From Symsagittifera roscoffensis (taxonomy: Eukaryota; Xenacoelomorpha; Acoela; Convolutidae): DNA of 64,000 nucleotides. Under the pieces are notes generated by a model that was given only the letters and a program-made list of their open reading frames with translations, did not search any database and was not told the DNA's origin. A program made the translations under genes and the position numbers. Position 1 is the first letter of the stretch. Each line of letters opens with the position of its first letter. The stretch lies in the NCBI RefSeq assembly GCF_963678635.1, contig NC_087063.1, positions 82,075,574 to 82,139,573 of the forward strand, read 5' to 3'. Shown one piece after another: positions 12,665 through 24,300 of the stretch.

Positions 12665-13130
12665 CATAGCCAGCAGACAGTTGGAAAAGATTCAATGATC
12701 GCAAGGAAACAGAAAACTGTTTTTGACTTCTTTTGTGAAAAAATCTTGAAACTCCAAAAAAAGCAGATGGCTTTAAAGCGCTTTGAATTTCTAGAACAAC
12801 TTATGATGTACTTTTTTTGACAAAATTAACCCAATTGGAGAAAATTTGATCGATAGGTAAATTTTTTTATTTCGCTAAGAAATCTCATAACTAAATTCCG
12901 TTTCCGAAATTAGAAGTCGATCACATTTTTGGTGACCTTTACACTTTCGCTGATTGATATGGGAGTTTGTCTTTCTTTTAACAAAAGAAATGAAGTTAAC
13001 TTAGAAAGAAATCAAAAGTCAACCCGCGAAAAAGTAAACTTAAGCTTGAACAGATTATGACTTTTTTGAAAAGAAACGAACAAAAAAATATCGCGACCTA
13101 CATAAGAGTCTGAATGACGTTCATCGAATC
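12665..13130 (+). repeat. Dispersed repeat family R1, copy 2
   Basis: Starts 'atagccagcagacagttgg' and ends 'gacctacataagagtct'. The middle carries 'agaagtcgatca' and 'gtgacctttacactttcgct', as in the copy at 2386. This is one of the most complete copies and lies just left of the hAT element. Confidence 0.6.
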
Positions 13131-13198
13131 TAAAAAACAAACTCAATTTTCACTATTGCGATTATGAGCAATTAAATACAGAAGAGCCGGTTGCTGTA

Positions 13199-15065
13199 CA
13201 GGGGTGTTCAAAAAATAATGGGGGGAAATTAATTGCAATTAATGCGATGCAATTAATTGACTATGTTTTTTTTCTAAACTCATTAATTGATGGTAACGCA
13301 AGCAATTAATTGGCAATTATCAAGTATTTATAAAGCGTATTCTAATAGTATTGTCGGCCTAATGTAGCCTGGATATCCTTTTAGTGTGTAAAAGAAAACA
13401 AGAGTATATTCTATTGGCTAGTGGAATTGTTCACTTATTACGACATTAGCGCGTGTGACATTAACTGCTCCAGTGAAAACGAAGCAGCATGACTACTAAT
13501 TCATTTCGTAAACAAATATGCGAAAGGTATTTTACACCTGCAGCATTAGAGAACAAATGGACATGTGGAAAAACTGTCACGCAGAAAAAAGGAAAGGGCT
13601 GGACAATCTTATCGAACCACGTTATTGCCCTTCACTCAGACTATGAAAACACGGAAAACCAGAGCACACTTATCGACTACGTATCATCACCGGTGGAGAA
13701 TGTGTTTGGGTGGATCGACTGGATCACAGACTGCTTGTATCCTTTCAGTTTCGTCCAAAATGAAACAAATCGAAAGTATACGAGCTTGAAGCCGATTTCT
13801 CGCAACACTCTACAGAAATACATAATTGGTTTATCGGCCAATGCTGAAAGCGCGGTCAAAAAAATATTGAAAGGAAAGTTCAGTATTCTGATGGATGGGT
13901 GGTCCAAAGGCAGCACCCATCACGTGGAACTTTTTTCTGCCCTTCCAGATTCGAAGGTGAGCGCAGTTTATTCAACTGTTTTGTTATCTTTTCGCCATTG
14001 TACGGCGAGACCAACTTAAATGCAGACGATCACTGCAGGTTTATAAAATGGGTTGTTCAAGATTTGTATGGAAAGAACGTGGAAACAGATGTTATTTCGA
14101 CAATAGGCGATAATTGCGAGGTGATTAAGTCTATTGCTCGTAAACTCGGAAAAACATTGGTGGGTTGCGGGTCCCATCGGTTAAACCTCGCAATAAATAT
14201 GATATTTGCTGAACACAAAATTATTCTGGACAAGGTCAACACGCTTATGGGCAAGTTCAAAAACTTGATTCTCGGGGCAAAATTGAGGAAACACATCATT
14301 GGTTCCGGTACAACGCAACGTCACGAGATGGAGCAGTACGTTTGAGATGATTAAAAGGTACTTACACGCTCCATTCGAAAACAGTCTACTTGAGAACCTG
14401 CTCAATCAGTTTACTAAGCTAATTCAGTTACGAAAGCGCTGCAACGTGTAGAAATCACAATATCTGACACGCGGGCTCTGTTCGACGAGGTCCTCAAATC
14501 TCACCCGATGACATCCAAATACCTGGCTTCTGAAGCGTCCATTGTGTTTGAATCTGCTATCACGAAAATTCAGAACAAGAACGAACGTTTGTTTTATGAC
14601 TGAAGAAGAAGTTCTGGCCGTGAAAATGCTGAAGAAAAACGAAGATGAACAAGCGTCAGCAACAAGCACCTCAGACGATTTTGCACAGAGTATAATAAAA
14701 AAGAAGAGAATCCGGGTCCGACTACAAAGGAATTCTTTGTGTTACCTACGTCAAACATTATGGTACGCTTTTTCAGCACAGCAGATATAGCTCTAAGCGA
14801 CTACCGGCATCGACTTTTGCCAGCAAACTTGGAATGTCAGTTATTCCTTAAGTACAATCGTCGACTATGGGATTAAAAGACACTGAAGTTTGTTATAAAC
14901 CATCCGAAAATTGCAGAACAATAAAAAAAATGTTTTGAAAACATGTTTTGATTGAGAGAGCCCATTAATTGCAATAATTGATTGATAGAAAGTCCCCATT
15001 ACAATTAATTGATTGCCTTGGAAAAAACTCAAACATTCATTGCAATTAATTTTTGAACATCTCTG
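13199..15065 (+). mobile_element. hAT-superfamily DNA transposon, complete but inactive
   Basis: The left end reads CAGGGGTGTTCAAAAAATAA and the right end, read inverted, CAGAGATGTTCAAAAATTAA; these are imperfect terminal inverted repeats of the hAT type (CAG...). The element is flanked by a perfect 8-bp target duplication TTGCTGTA at 13,191-13,198 and 15,066-15,073, as hAT elements make. Both ends carry repeated 'aattaattgcaatt' boxes as subterminal motifs. The single gene inside is broken. The element is 1,867 bp, short for an autonomous hAT but compatible with one small transposase gene. Confidence 0.92.
13489..14876 (+). pseudogene. hAT transposase, decayed
   Basis: From the ATG at 13,489 the protein shows hAT hallmarks in order but in different frames. 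There is an N-terminal BED-finger-like segment (about residues 10-60), then DGWSKGSTHHVELF near the first catalytic Asp, then GDNCEVIKSIARKLG followed by GCGSHRLNLAI (the conserved Cys/His-Asn stretch). After these come NVTRWSSTFEMIKRY, and at the end PTSN...RFFSTADIALSDYRHRL...LFLKYNRRLWD, the C-terminal dimerisation region. The stop is at 14,874-14,876. Frames shift near 13,950, near 14,315 and again between 14,600 and 14,730, with internal stops, so no active enzyme can be made. In the C-terminal motif the Glu usually found before RFFS is missing. Family level (hAT) is firm; subfamily is not. Confidence 0.85.
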
Positions 15066-15567
15066 TTGCTGTACAAGTCGCACTAAATAATCCGACCAGG
15101 GTCTTAAAAAACCCAAAAAATTTTTTTTTCTTGAACCAAGAACTAGAACTTAGGCATATTGGACAGTCATATTAAAATGGGCAAATCGGAAAACAGTTTT
15201 TGTAGAAAGTCGACAATAAGAACGAGAAAAAAATTCAAATTTTGCACAATTTTTGATTCCCCAAATTTTTGATTAAGCATAAATTAGCTATTGTAAGCTT
15301 GTTCGTTCACACTACACAGTATTTGCTCGAAATTTGATATAAAATCAAAATATTCAAACGCGTTTTTCTCGTCATTGAGAAAAAAAATTTCAAAACGTAT
15401 TTGGAATCAGTACTGAAAGGGCTTTAATCTGATATATCACACACCTTCCGATGAATACTTGTAATACCTGATTTAGCGTGGAAAATTTTGAAATATCAGT
15501 CCAACCACCAGCATAAAGAATAGAGCTCGAACAACTTTTACGACTCTTGTGAAAAAAAATAACACAA

Positions 15568-15851
15568 CCGAAAAAGAAAATCATCAATTTATGAATATTT
15601 TGAAGGCTTAGAAATGGTATAAAAGCAAACACCAGGTCATAATACGATGCATATCGCTAAGACGATTAATCCAATAATATATATTTAAGTCTAACTATCC
15701 CGCAAAAAACCGAAAAAGAAAATCATGAAAGTATGAACATTTTGACGGCTTAGACATGGTATAAAAGCAACTCCAGATCATAATACGATGCATATCGCTA
15801 AGACGATTATTCCAATAATATATATTTAAGTCTACCTATCCTGCAAAAAAC
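15568..15851 (+). repeat. 142-bp tandem duplication
   Basis: Two adjacent copies begin 'ccgaaaaagaaaatcat' at 15,568 and 15,710. They share 'atacgatgcatatcgctaag' and 'atatatttaagtcta' at the same offsets. They differ by scattered substitutions, so this is not a very recent event. No coding potential. Confidence 0.85.
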
Positions 15852-18119
15852 GACAAATCATTAACGAATCCGAAAAGAAATAGAGGAAAATAAATTATTT
15901 TTCTACTGATCTCAGGAATAGAATGCCTAATCTCTATGATTGACACATAATAGCCACAGAGGTAATGCTACACTTCGCCAACAGAACTAATAAAGAAGGA
16001 AAAATTAAAGAGAAAAAAAACAGGCCAAATATATATTTTGGATAATGCGGGATCCGAACCACAGAACTTTCACCAATGATTCACCTCTATTTACTGCCAA
16101 CCCACTGCTGGTTGGTATAAGCTACCTCCACGCATAGGTTTAAAGTAAATGTAAATCAGCAGTGAAAGATCTTTAACTAAACAGATATACAGCTCATCAT
16201 GCTGTTTGAAATGGAATCTACGCAAAAGTGATAGAACTAAAGCTCTACACGAATTTTTACCAAATGAACTTAAGAAAAATGCAATTTGTGCTTTTAAAAA
16301 AAGAGGAGCTTACAGTTAGAACTAAATCTCTACACGAATTTTTACCAAGAATTGAATGCAATTTTGGCTAACAAAAATGACCGAACAAAGCAGGCATGTT
16401 AAAATCTAATTCAGTAACGATACATTGTAACGGGATACTGGTCAATTAATAATACAGTATTAGTTAGGAGCGTAACATCGTAGGTTCAAATCCAGGCCGT
16501 GAAAGTCTTAAGCGGGCACATCTTGTAACTGATCGCCTAACAGGGTTAAATTTCTGTCAGCATACAAATACAGGTCTCTCCGCTATTAAATTTCAATCGC
16601 GACTCGAAACTAACAAAAGTTTCGAATTTCATATTTTGAATTTAAATTTGAATATATTTCGAAGCTTCAAACTAATATGGTACAATTTAAATATTTATAA
16701 TTGATAGAATCAAGATTGAATCAAGAAACGCAACAATTGCACAGCAGTTGTAGTCATTTAATACGGTAATGTAATTAATTTGAAATGTAAATGTAAGACT
16801 ACTACATACACGTAAACAATGAAATGAGTCTGAGGTGAGCTTCGGTGTTAATTTTAAATTTTTTACACAACGCTTTTTCTGGAATATTTAAAAGTCCACG
16901 AATTTTGAAATTCTTCGGTGATCCAATTATCACACTTGTACCGTGTTGATTTTACGAGTCTCGAGTAAATAAAAACTAGCTAAAATTGCCAACAGTTACA
17001 TTAAAATGGTTGATAGGAATTTAGAATATGCGAGATTGAACAGGAACTAGCCTAAACTATCGTCTCGCTAGGGGGGACCGTTTAAAAAGACAAAGCACGC
17101 AATGTCACAATATAACTATTCGGGGAACTTTTACTTTCAAAACAAAAGCGGGTCTCTGCATTTTTACATCTAATACCCTATTCTTTGTTAATTTACAGGA
17201 ATTCGAAGCTGGAAGCTCAGACTGTTGAATAAATAGCCGCATGATTGCGTTTTAAAATTGAATTTCACATAGCATGGAAGTAAGTCTAGTGGCATACGCC
17301 ACTCTAGACCGTGAATTATCAGCTCGCTCAAGGTGAATTTGGAGTGATTTCTTTGTACAAGGTATGTGAACAAAGACTGAACAAATTGGCACAGCGTTGG
17401 AAGGATACGCATAGTCAGAAGTACTAGGACATCTTGTACACATTCACGACATCAACATTGATCCATTCTAAAAAGAATTCCTCGCATGTTTGCAAAAGTG
17501 GTTAACAACAAGCCGCCGATCATCGTCGGTTCGGTTGACACACATTGAACATGGAACCCAATTTTAAGCGAAACACTTTCGATTGCGAAGAAAAGGAAAC
17601 TTTCAGCAAAATACTATTTTATGCCAGTTAAAATAAATACAACTAAATTTGTTGCCTCTGAGAAACTTACCATTATTTAAAAAATTGGAGAATTCAAAAT
17701 TAAAAGTAAAATTAACGAAATTGCATCCCTTATACTTCAACGCGTAGCTTTCATGTTAAATGTTATTTTTGCAACATATCGACCATTTTCATGGATAGCA
17801 GAATTGGTTTCTTATCAAGATTCAAAAAGATACAAAAAGTGAAAAAAAGTCAAAACTGTTGTGGTGTCAGGTTGTCTGTGAGGGTTTGAAAATCAGTTGA
17901 AGTTGAAATTGTCTGAAAATTGGCATCTGAAAAAAGACACTCAAGCCAATTTTCTCGACACTGAGTGGACGTCTTTGCAATATCATTTTTAGAAAAGGAA
18001 ACAACTAAAAAGGCTTCAATTTGACAATTTGACATCACGATTGACTAACGCCGGTTTTCTTAGAGGTACTCAAAATTGACAGGAAAAAAACTCTCCCAAG
18101 ATAGGCCAGAACAATCTTC
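15852..18119. other. Region downstream of the P450 gene, no gene seen
   Basis: AT-rich sequence without a supported exon. Two stretches carry tRNA-promoter-like B boxes: minus strand around 16,025-16,135 (TGGTTCGGATCCCGC) and plus strand around 16,470-16,500 (TAGGTTCAAATCCAGGCCG). They may be heads of tRNA-derived short interspersed repeats, but neither folds into a full cloverleaf by eye. Confidence 0.4.
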
Positions 18120-18322
18120 CTACATGATAATCAAATTTAACAAAGACACGACTGGAAAAAGTAGTAGAACAATAATCAGCAGCGCTACAGTGATATTAAC
18201 CTGCAGTGATCCCTGGCTACTCTTCAGGAACTTGAGCCGGACTGGGTTTTTTGGTCTGGACACTGGAAGCCACTTGTACTCTTTGTAATATGTCTCAGGT
18301 TCACTTAATTGCACTTCGTAGC
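18120..18322 (-). CDS. P450 exon F: C-terminal beta-sheet and membrane segment
   Basis: The acceptor is ...ttgcag before GCTACG and the stop TAG is at 18,120-18,122. The first part (WLPVSRPKNPVRLKF) is the usual P450 C-terminal strand. After a short SSQGSLQ linker come about 24 strongly hydrophobic residues (NITVALLIIVLLLFPVVSLL, then NLIIM) to the stop. This is a predicted transmembrane helix, which P450s normally do not have at this end. Confidence 0.85.
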
Positions 18323-21300
18323 CTGCAAAAATGAAGGAACTTCGATATCTTTTTGTATTATTTTTTTTGGCGAATTATGAACCCAGAAACACGTCAAAAA
18401 TAGGTCCTTCGCTTCCGCAAATCAGTTAAATTGAGCATCGGTTCACAGTTACTGTGCAGTATTCAGTGAAGTTTGCCGAAAACAAAAACCTAAAAAGTTC
18501 CTTCTTCACCACTTTTTCTTGCAAACCATTAGGCATCCAAAAACAAATTTCGCAGCGGTCTGCAAAATCAACAAAACTATTGGAAATCGATTTTTTTACC
18601 TGAAGTGATTGCAATATGTTGAAGAATACGAGTCAGAATATGGTGAGTGAAGTGTCCCCCCACACACTCCCTTTTCCCTCCCCCAAATGTGAACAAAGAG
18701 GGGGAGGAGGCCTTATTCTTCACACTCAGCCACCTCTCAGGGAGATATTCCTCCGAGTAGGGAAACACTTTGCTGTCCCTGTGTGCGAAGTAAGACATGT
18801 ATATGATCGCCTGGAAACAAAAATAAAAAATCAATTACTATTTCTGGGCTGACTTAAAAAAACAGTACAAATTTTCACAAACAGTTACTGGAAATATATG
18901 AAGTAAGAGAAAGAATATAGTCAACAGATACCGGATCAAAAACAAATGTGTTGAAGTACCATAATAAACTCAGAAACAGTTGGGACTTACTGCAAGTAGC
19001 ATTTGGAAATTTTTCTACAACAATATTTACTCGTTCTTTTTAAATAAGACCAGGGATAATCAAAAGAAGTACAAGATCGAATACTCAGCTGTAAAAGTAT
19101 TACTGGCCAGGGCTACAAAAACTAAACTAGGTTTAACAACGACAAAAAAGCAAGAAAAAAAACAATTTCATGATTCGAATTGCATGATTTAGACCAAGAT
19201 TCACTTGTCCTTACCACTCAGCCATAGTCCTTTAGATTGCGTATTTTGTTTTTTTTTCCAACAAAATTTCTCTGACTTTCTCGTGTCACTTCATTCTTAG
19301 AAATCAGACGGAGAGAAAGCGTTTTAAAAAAGCGGATATAGTTAGATCAAACTGCTTTTTAAAATAAAAACTTCGATTTAGTCAGTGAAAAAGTCTGTCT
19401 GTCTGTGATAACTATTAGTTTAATGCAAGTGATTATAAAACAGAATGAGTAAAACGTTTAATTCAAACTGATAACTTGTCTTGGTTTTAGATTAGAGATC
19501 ATGACTATCTTTTCATGTGTCTCCTAGAACAGCAACGTCCGAAATGACTATTGCGTTTGGCCTGCATGAATGGCCTTGAATAATAATAACAATACATAAC
19601 AGAATAATTAATAGCACTATTCTCCAAGGTTACTGTGGTAGCAGTACTACACGGTACCACATTCCCCTGGCGACAACAAAATTTTATATAGTACTTTATG
19701 AAATTTTATAAATAATACGAGTTGATTCAAAGTTTACTGAAAAAGTTCTCTTTTTCTTTAGTTTTCCTTTGTTATCTTCTTCAATACTACCTCCTTGTTT
19801 CTTGCGACGTTCCATGATCCCGCCTCGTCCAGCGATGTAGCACCAAACTTTCTTTTGAAGAGGTGTCTCTCTAGCCTGTCAAACGTGTTGTTTTCCGAAG
19901 TTTCTTTGTTGTTTAGGTTTAACTTCGCTAATCGCAATCTGTAGGCCTCAAGTGCTGCCAAATTTAACTCAGTGACATCGTCCTCACAATCGATCAGTTT
20001 TATCGAGTGTGATACGGGACTGCCATATCTCTTCGGTCCCTGGTTTTTAGTTTGTCTGCTACTCCGTCTGACTGTCGTGGTATCTTCCTCTTTTTCCGAT
20101 TCATCCGCAAATCCTGGTGTGGAGTAATCTACTGGGTCCATTTGTTGTGTCAGTATTTTTTCTGCTTCTTTTTGGACTCCTCGGGTCAACACCTGGTTTG
20201 TTATTTCCTCCCATTCTTGCGATGTCATGTTATTATTCTGGAATGTGTCCAGAATTTCCTTTTCACTTGTCTGTTGTGTGATTCTTTTGTTTGTTGGAGC
20301 TTCTTTCGGTGCAGACGACTCTATGTATACTGCGTCATTGCTCGTATCCCGTTTCTTAGAAACTGTTTTGGCAGCTTTTGTCGTTCGTGATTCTTGTATT
20401 TTGCCACTTGTCGGTTTTGTGTTCTGAAACACCGGTCCTGCTCTGTTCGGTTTTCCCCTTTTTCCTCCTAAGTTAAGACCTCCGCCGGTCTTAGTGTCTT
20501 TTGATGTGACTATGCTCGGCGAGTTTTGGAACTTTTCCTTTAGTTGACTATCATCTAGGTTTTCGTCTAGTCCCCCGGTCTTTCGCGTCGTGTTCTTTAG
20601 CAGAAACGCTGTCTTCCTCTTCCTGATGTGTTACTGTTTTCTGCTGTTTACTTCGCGGTTCTTCCCCAGTTGGGCTCCTCTTCTTCTCCGAGTTATGTGC
20701 TTTGGGCTGTGCTGGCAGTTTAGATCTCGCTATGTCGCTCTTTCTGTATACTGCACCAGCAGCCGTTTTAATTGTCGATGGTGTCTCTGATACTATCTTG
20801 GTTTTCAAGGGTATTGTCAGGGCCTTTCCGCTTTTCCTTTGCTCGTGTTTCCGCAGGAAACTTCCAGACAAGTCCTCCTTTAATGTAGTTTGTTTGTCCT
20901 CGATGAATCCACGTTCCCATGAGTATAAGAGTTCTTTCCTCAGTTCGGGATTTATCGTGCTGGTTTCATCTACGACCCGGCGTAGTTCGCTGTCTGAGAG
21001 ATCCCGTCTGGTGGCATTCCACCTAGCGTTTGCCTCTAGAAGTTGTTTTAATTCCTTTGCTCTGGCCTTATCTTTCGCTGTCGCCGTGTCGTGTCGAAAC
21101 AAAGGGCTTGTATCCCTGCTATTCTGTCCTTTCCGAATGATTTTAACATTCTCCCTCAACTGATCGATTCGCCTTTTCAACTGTGATGCTGTTAGCGCAG
21201 ATCTCTCCAAGTGTTCTTTATCTAAACGATCAGAATCCATCAGAAATTTATCCCTTACAATCTTAAATTCCGTTTTCGGTAATCGACCAAAGTGTGCTTC

Positions 21301-24300
21301 AAACGGGGACACTTTTATTGATTTCTGTTTATTCCATCTTAGGTCCCTAATTATTGTGCTCAAGGATAATTTAATCGATTGTACTTTCTCTTCGAGTAGC
21401 ATTACCCCCAATCTTCTTTTAATGGTTTGTATCGTTCGTTCAACTAAACCGCATCCTCGATGATCCCCGACTGGACAGAATTTTTGCGCGATGTTATTTT
21501 CGGTGCAAAATTTTTTCATTGCTTTCCCTTTGAACTCAGAAAATTGATCCGTTTTAATTGATTCCGGTATTCCATGTGTGTCTATGTAAGTACGGAGAAA
21601 TTTTATTGTTGATTTTCCCCCTGTAGATTTCGTTACTTTGACTGATGGAAATTTTGAGTATCTATCAATAGCAACCAATAAGTATATCTTCTTCCCCTTA
21701 TGGTCTTCAAGTGGGCCCGCATAATCTAATTGTAGCTCTTGACCTGGCTGTGACAACAGTGGGAGTGGTTTAGCCGAATTTTTTGGAATTAGATATTTAG
21801 CGTTCTTACCGTAACGAGTACAACTTGTACATTCTTCGGCCATATTGACTATGTCTTTGTGCATATGCGGCCACCACAGGTAGTTTGATACCTCCAACAT
21901 TGCTTCCTGTCCAGGATGACCTTGGTGGAGTCGTCGGAGCACTGCTTGCCTCAACTTTTCGGGCACGGCCAAACGATTGGTGTAGGGCCCCATGAGCTCG
22001 AATCCATGTCTGTCGTTTCGTTCCACCACTCTTCTGAGCCTATCCATCCAGGTATCTTTTGATACTAATTCCGCGAGTAGACTTTTGTCAAATAGTTTGT
22101 CGAGTGAAAGCGGGTTTTCTGCGTCCATTAGCTGTTCCCCCCGTTTGTACTCGGATTTTCTTGAATTGTGTCTTGTTTTCTGTTGTGGTGTGATCCCACA
22201 AGTCTCTGTTCCTGAACTGTAATCCCGGTCGTCACTATCCAGAGTTAAGTCGACTTCGACAATTTGTCCCACTTCCGCTTCGTCTCCAGATGTGATTAGT
22301 CCTGGTCGTTTCGGGCTTTGTATCCCCGAAATGGCCTCTGACTCCATCGCTGGTAATGTGGGTTTTGTAGGTTCTGTACTCCTTCCTGAACCAACCAGTT
22401 CCCAGAATGAAACTAATTTTGATTGAGCTGTTGAAACAGTTGAAGATGATTGTCCTTTTTTTCCTGGGCTGGCTGTTGAAGCAGTTGAAGTTGATTGTCC
22501 TCTTTTTTCTGGGCTTGCCCTGCCTTGTGTATTTGGCAAAAACCACCTCGCCTGTGGTATTTGTTCGAAGTCCGACTCCTCTGGGTGTGATCTGTTTGGG
22601 GTCCTTTGTATCATCCTGGTTCTTTGAAACGTTGTTGTTACTTCTTCTCTCAATGTATTGATGTTATTTCGCTCCTGAATCCTGACCATCTTTTTTTCTT
22701 TTCCGCTTTTTCCAATTCGCCTGAGTGCATTTTGCCTGATTTGATTAAAAAAATTTCTGGTTTTTTCTAATGATTGAACCGACTGTATCCGCTGACGATT
22801 TTGAGATAAACTGATTTTTGGATTTTCACGTTGAAACGAACGCGAATCTTCATTTCTTTCGTTCCGGTCGTGCTTTGTCCGTTTTGAACCGTTTTGGTTG
22901 CCATAGCAACGGGTAGATGACGTGTTCTTATTCGACGCATTTTGATCAAATCTAGAATATTCTAGAAAGTTTTCGTTCCGGTCGAGCCTATCCTGATCAT
23001 TTAGTCGACTGTTTAAACAGTCGAGAGCTTTATGGAAACTTTCGATTGATGTAACTACGAATTTCTCATCCAACACTGACTCCGGCCAAGGTTCACCCTT
23101 TGGATTTCGAGAAAGATAATCTACTATACCCATATCTTTCCCTGGCAGATGAACAACCTTGAATTGATAGGGTAATAGTCTGTCTACCCATCTAGTTAAT
23201 CTAGATTGGTACGTTTTATTTGATTTGTTTTCATCCAAAGCAGAAACCAGAGCTTTGTGATCTGTAGCTATCACGAATTCCTTACCTAATAAGTAGTGTT
23301 TGAATCGATCAACCGACCATACAACTGCAAGCAGTTCCAGCTCATTTGTGGAATATTTTTTTTTCTTGTGTGTTGAAGTATCTGGAAGCGAATGCGATTG
23401 GTATCCACTCCCCCTCAACGTTTTTTTGTTCTAGCGATGCGCCCAGCCCACTGTGACTGGCATCACATTTCACCCTAGTATCTAGACTGGGGTCGTAATA
23501 ATGAATTTTTGTTATATTCGCAACAGCTGCTTTTATTGACTCGAATATTTCCGAATGTTCTTCTTTCATTCGAATTTTTTTACTTGAATTTTTACACATT
23601 TGAGTTTCTTTTTCTCATTTTCCTCGCGTAATAGTGGTCTCAATTTTTCTGTTAACGTAGCCGCATTTGGGATAAACTTGGCCAGATGGTTTATACTACC
23701 CAGAAATGATCTAAGCTGTTTCAGTGATGTTGGCGGGCTAAGTTTTAATATCGCTTCGGTTTTTGTTATTTTAGGAGAAATTCCGTCCATCGATAACTTA
23801 TGCCCCAATCAATTCACCTCCTGTTGAAAAAATTCACATTTCGACAGTTTTAATGCCAAATTCTCTATCTAATTTTTTTAGTACATTCATAATCAATTCT
23901 TCATGTTCTTGTTCACTCCCTTTTGATACAATGAGTATGCCATCAAGAAAACAGAATGTATTTTCCGCATGATTTAATGTTCTGTCCATAGCTTTTTGGA
24001 ACTATGCTGGCATGTCTGCCAAACCATAAAATCCGGTCAGAAATCTGTAAGTACCTGTGGCTTGCCCACCTATGATGTTGAAATTGCATTGTTTCGCTGT
24101 CTCTGCAGTCAGCTTAAGTTGACTGTACGCGTACTTCAAATCTAGTCCTGAGAAATACAGTTTACCGCTTGTGTTTGCTGTGCCAATTTGGCTAACACCA
24201 TCTAACAATTCGTCCACATTTGGCATTTGATACTTATTTTTAAACAACTGTCTATTAATGGGTTTTGCATCTAGCGCCAATTTTATGGAATCATCTTTTT

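Noticed and set aside
22407-22661. Plus-strand frames inside 19.7-26.2 kb (for example 20,052-20,390 and 20,702-21,163)
   Set aside because: They are antisense shadows of the retrotransposon's gag and pol frames.
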